Part shown: in pieces, positions 55,157 through 64,000 of the stretch
Layout of the letters: each line of letters opens with the position of its first letter
How positions within the stretch are numbered: position 1 is the first letter of the stretch
Assembly: GCA_961205875.1 (NCBI GenBank)
Contig: OY540816.1
Coordinates: 20,842,701 to 20,906,700, forward strand
Length of the DNA: 64,000 bases
DNA from: Sialis fuliginosa
Taxonomy: Eukaryota; Arthropoda; Insecta; Megaloptera; Sialidae
Direction: 5' to 3'
Made by a program: the position numbers and the translations under genes
Notes under the pieces: generated by a model
Seen by the model: only the letters and a program-made list of their open reading frames with translations
What the model was told of the DNA's origin: nothing
Databases searched by the model: none

Positions 55157-56075
55157 ATCAATGGCGAGGCGTGAAATTTTTTAATTTTTTAATCCCCCCC
55201 CCCCCTCTTATTAACAAAAAAAACTAGTTATGAAACAGCTTTAGTTCAAGCTTTTACTTTTTATATAGTAACTAAATGATTCTACGTCTTATTTTCTTGC
55301 ATTTTAGTCGATATTTGTATGACGAGTTGAAGGAAATTTCACTAAAAAATTTAGAATTTTAGATTTCGTTAAAAGTATGTTTATTGTATAGAGAATGACG
55401 TGAAAAGTTGTTTGTTTCGAACCGCAGGTCTGTATCTCAAACCGTTCTTGAGATATAGCCTCTCAAAGTTTTAGTTTTTTTCAAATTTTTGGAGAAAAAA
55501 GGCCATAACTTTTGAACGCGTGGTCGGAATTGATTTTAGTTGACGGATTTGAAATCAGCGTGTCAAAATCTATATAATGACATGTATAATACTTTAAAAT
55601 CCAACAAAAAAAATTTGGCCAAAAATCGACATTTTTTTAAGGTATACCCCTTTGAATTTTTTCGATTTTTCGCGAAAATTTTTTTTCCGAGTTTTAAGGT
55701 ATTATAGATGTCATTATATAGATTGTGTCACGCTGATTCCAAATCCGTCAACTAAAATCAATTCCGACCACACGTTCAAAAGTTATGGCTTTTTTTCTCC
55801 AAAAATTTGAAAAAACTAAAACTTTGAGAGGCTATATCTCGATAACGGTTTGAGATACAGACCTGCGGTTTGAAACAAACAACTTTTCACGTCATTTTCT
55901 ATACAAAAAACATAGCTTTAACGAAATCAAAAATTCAAAAAATTTTAGTAAAATTTCCTGCAGTGAACTTCAACTTGTCATACAAATATCGAGAAATATA
56001 CAAGAAAATAAGACGAAGAGGTATTATTTTTGGGTTGCGCATAAAGATGAATATTCTAAGTGAATTAAATTTAAT
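55157..56075 (+). mobile_element. Long palindromic element, copy 3
   Basis: Same orientation as copy 2; arms meet at about 55,646. Left outer part: ATGGCGAGGCGTGAAATTTT, C run, CTAGTTATGAAACAGC. Right outer part: GACGAAGAGGTATTATTTTT, GCGCATAAAGATGAATATTC, which corresponds to the left outer part of copy 1. Slightly more diverged than copies 1 and 2. Confidence 0.93.
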
Positions 56076-56379
56076 TTGAATTAAAGTTGAGACCAAAATA
56101 CTGTTGATTAATTTAAAATTTATCAGTTAGTTTCGAGGCGGCATTTCAAAATGCACCAATCATTAAATTTAACCAAAGGTTACTACAACACTTCTAATTG
56201 TCCCCATGTTAAATTTCCTATGTCTTAATCAACTTGGAATACACTGTATAAGACATGACCTAACCACTGCAGCCAAGAATTAACATAATTCAAATTCCCA
56301 AATTTTACAACAAGAATTAAACAATTCACTCAACATTGATAAGAGATCTTAATTGGCGCTACCCCCCTACCCCTCCCAC
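56076..56379. other. Single-copy DNA
   Basis: No gene or repeat recognised. Confidence 0.4.
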
Positions 56380-56660
56380 CCCACACAGACCGGCTACCAT
56401 TTGGCATAATTAAACACGGTTTTATGACAAATTTCCTTTCAGCAAAACGTTGAGTGCGTGCTACACATTTACAGGACACCAATAAAATTAATATATCTTC
56501 GAAATTCGCGCACGCCTTTTACAGTCCGTCTTCACGGACGTGACGCGCAGAGTGCGTTGTAACCGCGCGTCATGCGTTATACGGCCGGCTGTAACCGTTT
56601 GCCCTCTGGTGACAAACCGACGAACCACCTGGCGTTATTGTTATGTTACAGTATGCGTGT
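56380..56660. promoter_or_regulatory. CpG-rich single-copy block, candidate regulatory DNA
   Basis: The strongest CpG cluster of the gene-free part: TCGCGCACGCCTTTTACAG, GACGTGACGCGCAGAGTGCG, ACCGCGCGTCATGCGTTATA, CGGCCGGCTG. It has no coding frame and no copy in the window. Enhancer or promoter function is inference; an old GC-rich transposon is the alternative. Confidence 0.3.
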
Positions 56661-57194
56661 TATGACATGTTTTCTTGTTATATTATGTCTGTGTTTATTT
56701 GAAAGATAAAAGTTGATTGAATAAATATGTTGAACTAAGAAATTGGCAGGTTTTCTTAGTAACTTTGACCCAGAAATTAAATATATGTTTATGGATGGAC
56801 AGATGGACACTGGTATGCATTAATGTATCAACCCACGCAAAGCTCATTTCGAGATATCAATGTTTTTGATGCGTGCAAAGAAAAATACATTTGCGATTTT
56901 TACTTTCTTATACATACATGAAATATATGTATAATAAAATATAGTAATCATGAAACAAAATTACACATTTTGAGGGTCCCTGAATCACGTACGATCATTA
57001 TCTCAATAATGTCCGTGTGTCTGTCTGTGAACGTTCTACAGCCAAAACGGTGAGACTTACAAACATGAAATTTTAAACTTAAGGTTCTTCTATACTGTAG
57101 ATGTATATCTCGTATTTCTGAAAACAGATGTTTATTCTTGTCAATTTCTAATTATTTACATTTCTTTTTATTGGAAAAAAAACCTGTAAGTACC
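56661..57194. other. AT-rich DNA with a retroposon tail trace
   Basis: 56,985-57,110 (ATCATTATCTCAATAATGTC, GTGTGTCTGTCTGTGAACG, CCAAAACGGTGAGACTTAC) reads as a decayed retroposon tail. Confidence 0.4.
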
Positions 57195-57430
57195 CTATAG
57201 GTTTTGATAATCAGTCAGTCAGTCTGTCAGTATCAAAATACACTTTGAAAGGCCGTATCTTTTTATTGCATTAAGTTAGAAACCTAAATTTTTTACAGGA
57301 CTAGGAAATTGTAACTTTAGTATTTGATGTCAAATTCAACTTGATACCTTTAATCGTTCCTGAGAAAAAGGGTCTTAACGGACGTACAGACAGACAACAA
57401 AGTGATCCTATAAAAAATCCTTAAAAAACA
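57195..57430 (+). mobile_element. Retroposon tail related to family F
   Basis: CAGTCAGTCAGTCTGTCAGT, GAAACCTAAATTTTTTACAG, CGTTCCTGAGAAAAAGGGTC and GACGTACAGACAGACAACAA AGTGATCC. Confidence 0.6.
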
Positions 57431-58189
57431 TTAGTGAATAACACAGTCCAGTAACTGTAAAATATGTCAAACTTTGAAAAGGCATTCAAATCCTTGTAGA
57501 ACTTCTTTTCTAAAATTTTATAAAATTTAATTATTTTTGCGCTTTGTAAATACAAAAATATTTTAAATATAAAATATTATTATTTATTTAGGGAATCACC
57601 CCCTCCTCTAGATTTACCTACCTACTAATATTACTTATCGTTTGTTATTTTAAAATATCGATGGTCCAAACTAATTTTCAACTGGCACATGATATTGTAA
57701 TGCGTATTATTTTCTAAAATCTATTGTTTTATATGTTGATTATTCATTTGTTTCAACTAATTTAATTTAGTTTTAAATTCACTCGCGTGTTAAAAACCTA
57801 TTAGATTATACCGGACAAAAATGTTTAAAATGTATTCTAAAATTAAACAATAAACATTTAAATTTATGGTACTTAAATAATTTGTTCGAGGAACCGAAGA
57901 CAATGAAACCGAAAGTGATTTTAATTAAATGTATTAAAAATTGGCATTTATAATTAATAGAATCATAGGCGTAACCAAGTATACGTTTTGGGGAATTGCT
58001 TCATATTTCTTTATAGGAAATTAAACGGTGCATAAACAGTTATGCATTTTGGGTTATACAATTCTATGCATTATTAATATTAATTTTGGTGTAATAGTAT
58101 ATTTAAAATAATAAATATTATATAATTTTTTTCATACTGATTTCTTGACACATTCTATTTCTTAAGGAAGGGGATAAATTATATTTAAT
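57431..58189. other. AT-rich DNA, no gene
   Basis: TAGGCGTAACCAAGTATACG at 57,967 resembles a decayed CAGTGGCGTAACCA-type MITE end. Nothing else. Confidence 0.4.
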
Positions 58190-58850
58190 TAATTTAAAAA
58201 GGGTAACTTGACTTTCTTATACGTAATATTGAGAGTGAACAGTGTTTCTAATTTTATTAATATAAATATACAGATATTTACTCTTGTCAATTTATGAATT
58301 TTTAAATTATTTTTAAACGAATAAGAAAAAAGTTTTTTGAATAAAAATTGTAGAGTATGTTATATACAGATATACATAATTTATGCTTCGTATAAGAAAG
58401 TCCCATGGTACATATGGCAGCCCTTTTTATATAATTGGAAACACGTACACTGTTCTTTCTCAAAAATACGTTAATGGAAAATATTTCTCTGTTATTTTCA
58501 TACCATTAGAAATAAAATTTTATATTATTTCTTCAAAAATTTTTTTTTTTGAAAAAAATAGATAATAATATTCTCTTATACAACTTTTAATCTGTTAATC
58601 TAATTCGTATCATTTCAAAAATAGTTTTAAAAATTCCAAAATTGACGTCAGTAAACATCCATTTCCGGTTTTTTAAGAGAAAAAATTAATTTTAAATATT
58701 AAATTTCACCCTGAGTTACAGCGTCTACAGACCGACAGACGGAAACACAGACATCATGGCGAAAATAGTCAGAATAGATTTAAAGAAAGTCTAAATGGAA
58801 AATTTCATCTAAATCCGGAATTCGAAAAAAAATCCGTGTGTTAGGAAGTA
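58190..58850 (+). mobile_element. Family G copy
   Basis: Contains ACTTTCTTATACGTAA near the start, CGTATAAGAAAGTCCCATGG (58,389), ATGGCAGCCC, AAACATCCATTTCCGG, GACCGACAGACGGAAACACA and GACATCATGGCGAAAATAGT. It shares its first half with the 298-bp array and its second half with 32,290-32,490. Confidence 0.65.
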
Positions 58851-59004
58851 AAAATATAGAAAAAATTATTTCTGAACTAAATAAGTTTAGCTTTTGATCT
58901 ATCAGCAGGCGCGTATACTGCCTTACTTCTTGAAGGGGGTCATACTGAAAAAAAAATTACAAAAACTTTCTAATAACAGTATATTCATTACTCATAACTG
59001 TCTA
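58851..59004. other. AT-rich spacer
   Basis: Nothing recognisable. Confidence 0.4.
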
Positions 59005-59014
59005 TCAGTACCTA

Positions 59015-59215
59015 TTTACTAGTAATTTTGTGATATACCAACTGACTGCGTATATTTTCAAGCAATATTTCGTTAACAACACTGAACACCATATGTCATG
59101 TCCAATGAGGCGGATTGTACGCCCGGTAATTAGTATCGTGCAGAACAATCTTTTGTGCGACTGCATTCTGCCATAACTGCTCCACAATAGGAATTATCCA
59201 CTCCACTGTATATAT
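59015..59215 (-). pseudogene. Possible broken coding fragment, unrecognised
   Basis: On the minus strand one frame reads VEWIIPIVEQLWQNAVAQKI, then VLHDTNYRAYNPPHWT, a TGA, and on as HMVFSVVNEILLENIRSQ. Base composition and residue use look protein-like compared with the surroundings. I do not recognise it. It may be a transposase or host-gene fragment, or chance. Confidence 0.3.
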
Positions 59216-59371
59216 AAATATTCACCCCCGCCGCTACTGTTGTGTTAAACATACTCCCAGGGGATCATGACTAATTGAAATATAATTTTTTTCAAATACG
59301 ATATAAATTGACATGCATTTTTTATTTGTTTTTTTTTTTTTATTATTAATTGATTGTTAATTTCTGATAAT

Positions 59372-59650
59372 TAGAGATTGGAAAAATAGTTGTTATTTTC
59401 AATGAAATAGTTACTAGTTGAATTTTTTTTTGGAAAATAGTTTTTTTTACGATTTAATAATAATTAGTGCAAACGATGCAGTAAAAAGTGTCGCAAATAG
59501 TTTTAAAATAGTTGGAAAGGTAGTTGCAAATAGTTGATTTCAAATTGTATTCAATCAAACCAGTTTTCTGAAAACGGTGGAGATATGTAATAAGAATTAC
59601 AATAAATGCATTTTTACGCAATAGTTGAAAAACTATTTTTCCAATCTCTA
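59372..59650. mobile_element. TA-flanked MITE with 18-bp inverted repeats (275 bp)
   Basis: GAGATTGGAAAAATAGTT at the left and its exact complement AACTATTTTTCCAATCTC at the right, both bordered by TA. The interior has several AATAGTTG motifs in both directions. No coding capacity. Confidence 0.92.
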
Positions 59651-60204
59651 CTCATAATTTAATAGTAGGTACTTATGTTAAGTTATAAAACTTACCTTAA
59701 GGCTTGATATCGACTCACTGAAGGAACAATAAGATATTTTCTATAAAACTCATTGGAAACATATTATGGCGATTAGAACAAAGAAATGATAATTTTTTTT
59801 TATATCAAGCCTCAAGTTTTTTAGAGTAGAAGAAAATCAAACAAATTTTTTTTAAATTTAGTTTGTCACTAAGAAATTCTGAAGCTTTCCCCCCCTCAAT
59901 CGAGGTCTGCGTCCCCCCCCCCCATAAGGTTGGAAAGGAACATTTTTTCAACTTACTTTTAACTTTACGTCAAAATTAGTTGCATATAAAGTTTAAAAAA
60001 AATTTGTACATACTATTTTTTTGTCAAGTTGAAAAAAGTCGAAAAAACGTCAAAAAAATATTTTTTTCATTTCCCTCACCTCGAAGAGTAAGGGGGAGGT
60101 AAGAATAACTTAGTAACACACTAATTAACCATAACAAGAATAAAAAAGATCTAGTTAGAATTCTTTCTGAATTTCTTAAATTTTTCCAACCTATTAAATG
60201 TGAA
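59651..60204. other. AT-rich DNA
   Basis: Two short C runs (59,889 and 59,913). No gene. Confidence 0.4.
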
Positions 60205-60340
60205 ATTAATTCATCTGTCCGTTTGTTACTTTTTCACGGTTAAACTGCTGAACCGATTATGATGAAATTTAGCAGGGAGATAGCTTGCATCCTGAGGAAA
60301 AACATAGGCTAATTTATATCCCGAAAAAAAAATTGATTTA
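60205..60340 (-). mobile_element. SINE-like family C1, inverted fragment
   Basis: TCATCTGTCCGTTTGTTACT, TTTTCACGGTTAAACTGCTG, AAATTTAGCAGGGAGATAGC, TTGCATCCTGAGGAAAAACA. Confidence 0.75.
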
Positions 60341-61129
60341 TAGTAATAAATAAATATGAAATAACAAATATACTTACGTCAATATTAAAAATATCTGAAA
60401 ATGATAAAGTTTCAAGGATTTTTGTTATAAATAATAATAGGTCGTGATAATTTTTCATAAAATCATTATTTTTTATTTTAAGTACTTTATGCACTGTTAT
60501 ATTTGTTTCGCTGTAATAGCTTACAATAAAGATTTACATACTTGAAGCGATCAATAAAAACAATTAAAAAAAAGTATTAAAAAATTCAAAACAAAAAATT
60601 AAAAATTTTACTATCGAAATATTTTATAATTTTGAAAACATCAGAATTAAAATGATTCCTATCTTCTGAGTGTAAGAGTACTTTTCGTTTCACCGTGGAA
60701 GCCTCAATTTTAAAATTCTGATATTTCCTAAACCATAAATTTATTTATTAATTATATATTTTAACCAAAATTCGTACAATTTAACTATTTTTATTCTTTC
60801 GATGGCATTTTTGTATCAATATTAAAAAACAAATATTCGAAATTTAAAAATATTTCAGTTTAAAACGCAAATACTTCAAGTTTAAAATATGGCCTAATAT
60901 TTATAAATATACATATACATATGTACAAATAGCACATTGCACTTTCTATAAACAAAAATATACAGGATGATTATCAGAAGTGTCTACATTTGTCGTGTAA
61001 AGTTATTTTATAAAAAACTTATATGTTATAAAAAACGAATTTTTTGTAGGATATTTAATGGTTATTATTTTTGTGATAAATGAAGTTTCAGAACCCATAG
61101 AAAATAAATATAACATTTTATAGAACTAT
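60341..61129. other. AT-rich DNA, no gene
   Basis: CACCGTGGAAGCCTC at 60,692 is a Penelope-like end trace. Otherwise nothing. Confidence 0.4.
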
Positions 61130-61275
61130 TCTTAAGTGCAAATACAAAATACTTAAGTACTTTCTGTAATTGTATTTTTATTGTAATTACAATTACTTTT
61201 GATTTTTTAAGCACTTTTTTAAGTACATTTACTTATGTATGTACTTAAGTATAATATAAAACTACTTAAGGGGGA
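61130..61275. repeat. Segment dense in AAGTACTT / TACTTAAGTA motifs
   Basis: ATACTTAAGTACTTTCTGTA, AAGCACTTTTTTAAGTACAT, TATGTATGTACTTAAGTATA and ACTACTTAAGG in 140 bp, with a weaker second cluster at 61,690-61,750. No fixed period. Confidence 0.6.
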
Positions 61276-61753
61276 AAGACACTATGACGGATTAAAAAAT
61301 CGATTTTTATGCATTTTTTTAAAGTATACATATTCAAATTCCGAAAATTGCAGTCAATTTATTGAGACCACAGAAACATTAAACACATTTTTCTCAAAAC
61401 GACCTTGTTCTTAAGTCTAAGTATACTTACTATTTTTAAGGCTACTTGAATAATAAATTACATTCATATAGATAATAATAAAAAAAATCTGAAAGTTTTT
61501 TTCGGTCGGTACATCAAGGCTCATAACTTTGTAAATTTTTAATATTTTTCAATAAAAATTGATATTGAATAAGTTGAATATATACTTAATAAAAATGTCC
61601 TTTACCCGATCCTAAAATAATTAGTAATACCTGTAAAAAAAAATCCCAAACATTGACAATTTTTTAACACGTCACTGTCACTTTCCCTTTTAAGTCCATT
61701 TATAAGTACAAGTAATTTTCAATATTATAAGTAAAGTACTTGTGTTTAGTACA
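61276..61753. other. AT-rich DNA
   Basis: No gene. 61,280-61,640 has the look of a decayed element but no second copy. Confidence 0.35.
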
Positions 61754-61800
61754 TGTGCGGATCTAGGTTTTCAATTTGGAGGGGGGGGGGGGGGGGTTGG
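61754..61800 (+). mobile_element. hAT-like MITE left end with a long G run
   Basis: GTGCGGATCTAGGTTTTCAA followed by a run of about 16 G. Matches the termini at 22,993 and 23,122. Confidence 0.5.
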
Positions 61801-62353
61801 ACTGTTACATGGAGAAAAAAGTTACTTTAGTATATATATTTAATAAGCATTTTCCTATTTAATTTTTGAGGTTTGCCGTTATTTTGACGTTTTTTTTATG
61901 GGGTTAGTTTCTTAGGGTTCTGAAAGGAACAAATAATATTAATGTTATAGAATTATAGACACTTTTGACAATAGAAGTAAGTACAAGTTTAAAATGATAT
62001 ATGAAAATATTTACATTAATTAATTAATTAAAAAAAGGTTTTGTTAAGTACTTTAAAGCTAAATAGGCTTCAACATTCATCAGTAAAATTCATTTATTAT
62101 TTATTTTTAATTACGTTTCAATTGTGTAATTTATTATTTCCAATATAGATGTACACCAAATAAAAAAAAATCTATATATGAACTTTTAAAGCAAAAACAT
62201 AAGGAATGTACTAAATTTACTATAAGTCTGTTAGAAAGTGTAAAATTAACAAATTTACAAAGGATAGAATAATTTTCTATTTATTTATTTATGTAATTTA
62301 ATGTATTTTCAAAATACAAATATCAATATTGAATTTAGAAAAATTTATGTATA
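61801..62353. other. AT-rich DNA
   Basis: No feature recognised on either strand. Confidence 0.4.
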
Positions 62354-62515
62354 TAGGGTGTGTCAAAAAATGGACATTTGCTCTCGTTACGAAATAAGTT
62401 AGTTTATGACTTAAAATAAACGCTCCCCCCCTTACAGCACCTCTTAAAATTGAATTGAACCTTCGGCAAGGATTTATTTTAGGTAAAAAACTAACTTTTT
62501 TTTTGGCACACCCTA
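62354..62515. mobile_element. TA-flanked MITE, TAGGGTGTGTCAAAAAA ends, in the Bar 3' region
   Basis: Left end TAGGGTGTGTCAAAAAATGG. The right end is the complement of TAGGGTGTGCCAAAAAAAAA. 162 bp including both TAs. It begins about 190 bp beyond the Bar stop codon. Related single ends are at 11,983 and 48,429. Confidence 0.85.
62473..62478 (-). promoter_or_regulatory. Candidate poly(A) signal AATAAA for the Bar gene, inside the MITE
   Basis: Minus-strand AATAAA, 229 bases after the stop codon and the first perfect hexamer encountered. An ATTAAA variant occurs earlier at 62,614-62,609. Which one is used cannot be told from sequence. Confidence 0.4.
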
Positions 62516-62608
62516 ATGCCCATATCAGAGTAATGTGTCACGGCAAGTACGTCAATTTTTTTTTCTAAATCCACTATTGCAATATAAACAATCAAATATA
62601 ATCAACAG

Positions 62609-62614
62609 TTTAAT
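62609..62614 (-). promoter_or_regulatory. Alternative poly(A) signal ATTAAA for the Bar gene
   Basis: Minus-strand ATTAAA 92 bases after the stop codon, outside the MITE. Confidence 0.3.
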
Positions 62615-62706
62615 AGATACATACACAGTTTTCAACCGTCTTTATATTAAAAACAAAAATCACATATCGTTTCAACGTCCATTTCGTCGAACAAAAAAAA
62701 CACAAT

Positions 62707-63217
62707 TTATACATGAATCGGCTCGTCATCATCCGTACCCGGAGAATGGGGACCTACGGAATCTATTCTTACCGGAGATCCGGGGTTCAACGGCGACGCA
62801 GGTGGCGAAGGTGACCTTGGTGACCTCGGTATAACCTCCGGATGTCCTTGAGGTCCTCCGGCAGCATAATAGCTGCTCAAAGAACTTAAAGACGTACTAG
62901 CGGCTAGACTACCGGCTAAATGGTGAGCAGAAGGTCCCGGACCCGCTAGACCTAGACCTGTTAAACCCATTGGCGGGTACAGCCGGTATGGCAGAGGTTT
63001 CTGGAGGGTAACTGCAGCTGCTGCGGCTGCCTGCCGGTAATACAGATCGGCTGCACTGGGAGGTGTGGCGCCACCGGGACCTGGTTGACCTCCTGGGGGA
63101 CCTGGAGGGTACCAGCATCCGTAAGGAGGTGCCCCGTATAGCCGTTGGAATGCGGCGTAGTTTCCTGCTTCGGCGAGGAGTTCGAGTCCGACAGCTGTTT
63201 GGCGTTTCCATTTTGTC
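62707..63217 (-). CDS. BarH: BarH1/BarH2-type homeobox protein, last exon (partial)
   Basis: A nuclear DNA-binding transcription factor; Bar proteins specify photoreceptor, sensory organ and distal leg fates in Drosophila. The exon starts after a good acceptor (TTTTTTCTTTTCAG) with the last base of an Arg codon, then TKWKRQT, which is homeodomain positions 54-60. The intron therefore cuts codon 53 of the homeodomain. Directly after comes AVGLELLAEAGNYAAFQRLY, the hallmark of the Bar class. Then follow a Pro/Gly-rich stretch, ADLYYRQAAAAAAVTLQKPL (poly-Ala), PYRLYPP, a Leu/Ser-rich part, a Ser-Pro-rich part (RSPRSPSPPASPLNPGSP) and the acidic end SPGTDDDEPIHV. In all 169 residues and a TAA stop. 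The FQRLYG form favours BarH1/BarH2 over the related Barhl branch. BarH1 and BarH2 cannot be told apart here. G+C is far above the flanks, and two long open frames on the same strand are shadows. The upstream exons with the rest of the homeodomain lie beyond 64,000. Confidence 0.97.
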
Positions 63218-63827
63218 CTGAAAAGAAAAAAGATATTAAATAATGGGGCAAAGTTAAAACTGTGTATGTTATGGTCTATTCATAAAAGGTATTGTAAGTT
63301 TAAAGCGAAGCCTAATGTTGATCTATGGAAAGAAAACGATTTGAACGGATGCTTAAGTTGAAAAAGATAAATTTTTTACGGGTCATCTTGTTAATACGAT
63401 CCATTCTGAATTTTTTTTTAGATCGTACTACCATAGACAATCTGTTTTCTGTAAATAAGATAGTATTCTCAATATTTTTGAAAAAAAATCTCATGCCATT
63501 AATAAAGAAAATAGTTATAAATCATATTCTAGGCTAAATAAAAATTGGGGTTATTTGTTTCGTACGTTATTTGTATATCTTTGTTCTCTCATATCTCACG
63601 AAATACTGAACCGATTTTAATGAAACAAACGTTAAAGATTTCTTGAATTTGCGTTGGTCACAATTAATACATAAAATTTTAAAAAATTGTAATAAAAAGT
63701 AAAATAAATAAATAAAATAGTTGTAGGCTTAATTGTAACATTTTTTTAATTTAATTTTTTTATTTTAATTACGCAATGGCAACGAAATGCAACGAAAACA
63801 ACTCCATGAAGTTAGGCTAAGTTATAC

Positions 63828-63880
63828 ATATATTTAGTCGTGTAGATAATACAGATTTCTATTATGATAGTCGGTAAAAC
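63828..63880 (+). mobile_element. SINE-like family C1 fragment in the Bar intron
   Basis: GTAGATAATACAGATTTCTA TTATGATAGTCGGTAAAACAGG matches the start of the C1 block at 5,225. Confidence 0.65.
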
Positions 63881-63890
63881 AGGTTTTTAT

Positions 63891-64000
63891 TTTTGCATTT
63901 TGTTGTAAAATATTCTCTTACAAAGATTTATCTCAATTTATTTTGAAAATTCGTGTTTTGTTTTTCTAAATTGATATTTGCTTGGACATATTAAATGTCA
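63891..64000 (-). mobile_element. Family B fragment in the Bar intron, cut by the window edge
   Basis: TTGTTGTAAAATATTCTCTT, ACAAAGATTTATCTCAATTT and GACATATTAAATGTCA match 39,219-39,325 of the full copy. Confidence 0.8.

Larger units (their letters stand above)
63218..64000 (-). other. Intron of the Bar gene (partial)
   Basis: Begins (reading the minus strand) outside the window and ends at the acceptor CAG at 63,220-63,218. AT-rich, with a polypyrimidine tract. It contains a C1 fragment (63,828-63,880) and a family B fragment (63,891-64,000), so mobile DNA has entered the gene itself. Short open frames on both strands at 63,312-63,537 are not credible. Confidence 0.85.

Noticed and set aside
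62909-63251. Two further open frames of about 100 codons overlapping the Bar exon on the minus strand
   Set aside because: They are out of frame with the homeodomain and Bar tail and owe their length to the high G+C of the exon.
1-64000. tRNA, rRNA and other structural RNA genes
   Set aside because: I looked for T-loop and D-loop signatures by eye and found no convincing cloverleaf. A covariance search would be decisive.
1-64000. LTR retroelements, endogenous viruses or Polintons
   Set aside because: No long terminal repeats with TG..CA borders, no primer-binding site and no recognisable gag, pol, envelope or capsid sequence was seen.

Overview
The window is AT-rich, intron-bearing animal DNA and almost certainly comes from an insect. 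The only gene recognised with confidence is the last exon of a Bar-class homeobox gene (BarH1/BarH2 type) on the minus strand at 62,707-63,217. It carries the end of the homeodomain, the Bar-specific segment just after it, and a C-terminus ending in an acidic DDDE stretch. The rest of that gene lies beyond the right edge; 63,218-64,000 is intron. On the plus strand at 3,902-4,049 there is a plausible but unrecognised terminal coding exon: splice acceptor, basic lysine-tailed peptide, stop, AATAAA. If both are real, two convergent gene ends are separated by about 58 kb without a recognisable host gene.

That gap is a patchwork of short, mostly non-autonomous mobile elements and tandem arrays. 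Layout: 298-bp array (794-1,990); a TIR MITE split by a pogo-type MITE (2,279-3,221); candidate exon (3.9 kb); 120-bp repeat (4.75-5.1 kb); 143-bp array (6.72-7.97 kb); SINE-like and MITE copies (8-14.3 kb); first long palindrome (15.6-16.8 kb); nested elements (19-20.9 kb); complete TIR-A MITE (21.3-21.9 kb); Penelope-like fragments (22.6-23 kb, with ends at 23.5, 27.6 and 33.8 kb); second palindrome (29.3-30.4 kb); 150-170-bp arrays (31.3-32.9 kb); 163-bp hairpin array (36.2-36.8 kb); full family-B copy (38.9-39.6 kb); mariner transposase relic (44.4-45.0 kb); 184-bp satellite array inside a family-B copy (51.7-53.5 kb); third palindrome (55.2-56.1 kb); small MITEs and AT-rich filler up to the Bar exon.

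The family labels used here (TIR-A, family B, C1/C2, E, F, G, H) are local names for repeats recognised by comparing copies inside the window. No library search was possible. Strand for these families is relative to one chosen copy. Several short stretches are richer in G+C and in CpG and are not seen elsewhere in the window. They are listed as candidate regulatory DNA, possibly for the Bar gene, but this is inference. No rRNA, tRNA or CRISPR array, and no capsid- or envelope-bearing element, was recognised.

The most notable structures are: three long spacer-free palindromes that moved as units; hammerhead-ribozyme-like cores in Penelope-like remnants; a satellite array with two monomer types that began inside a dispersed repeat; a tandem array that amplified the terminal hairpin of that same repeat; and a TA-flanked MITE sitting in the 3' untranslated region of the Bar gene, where it may supply the poly(A) signal.
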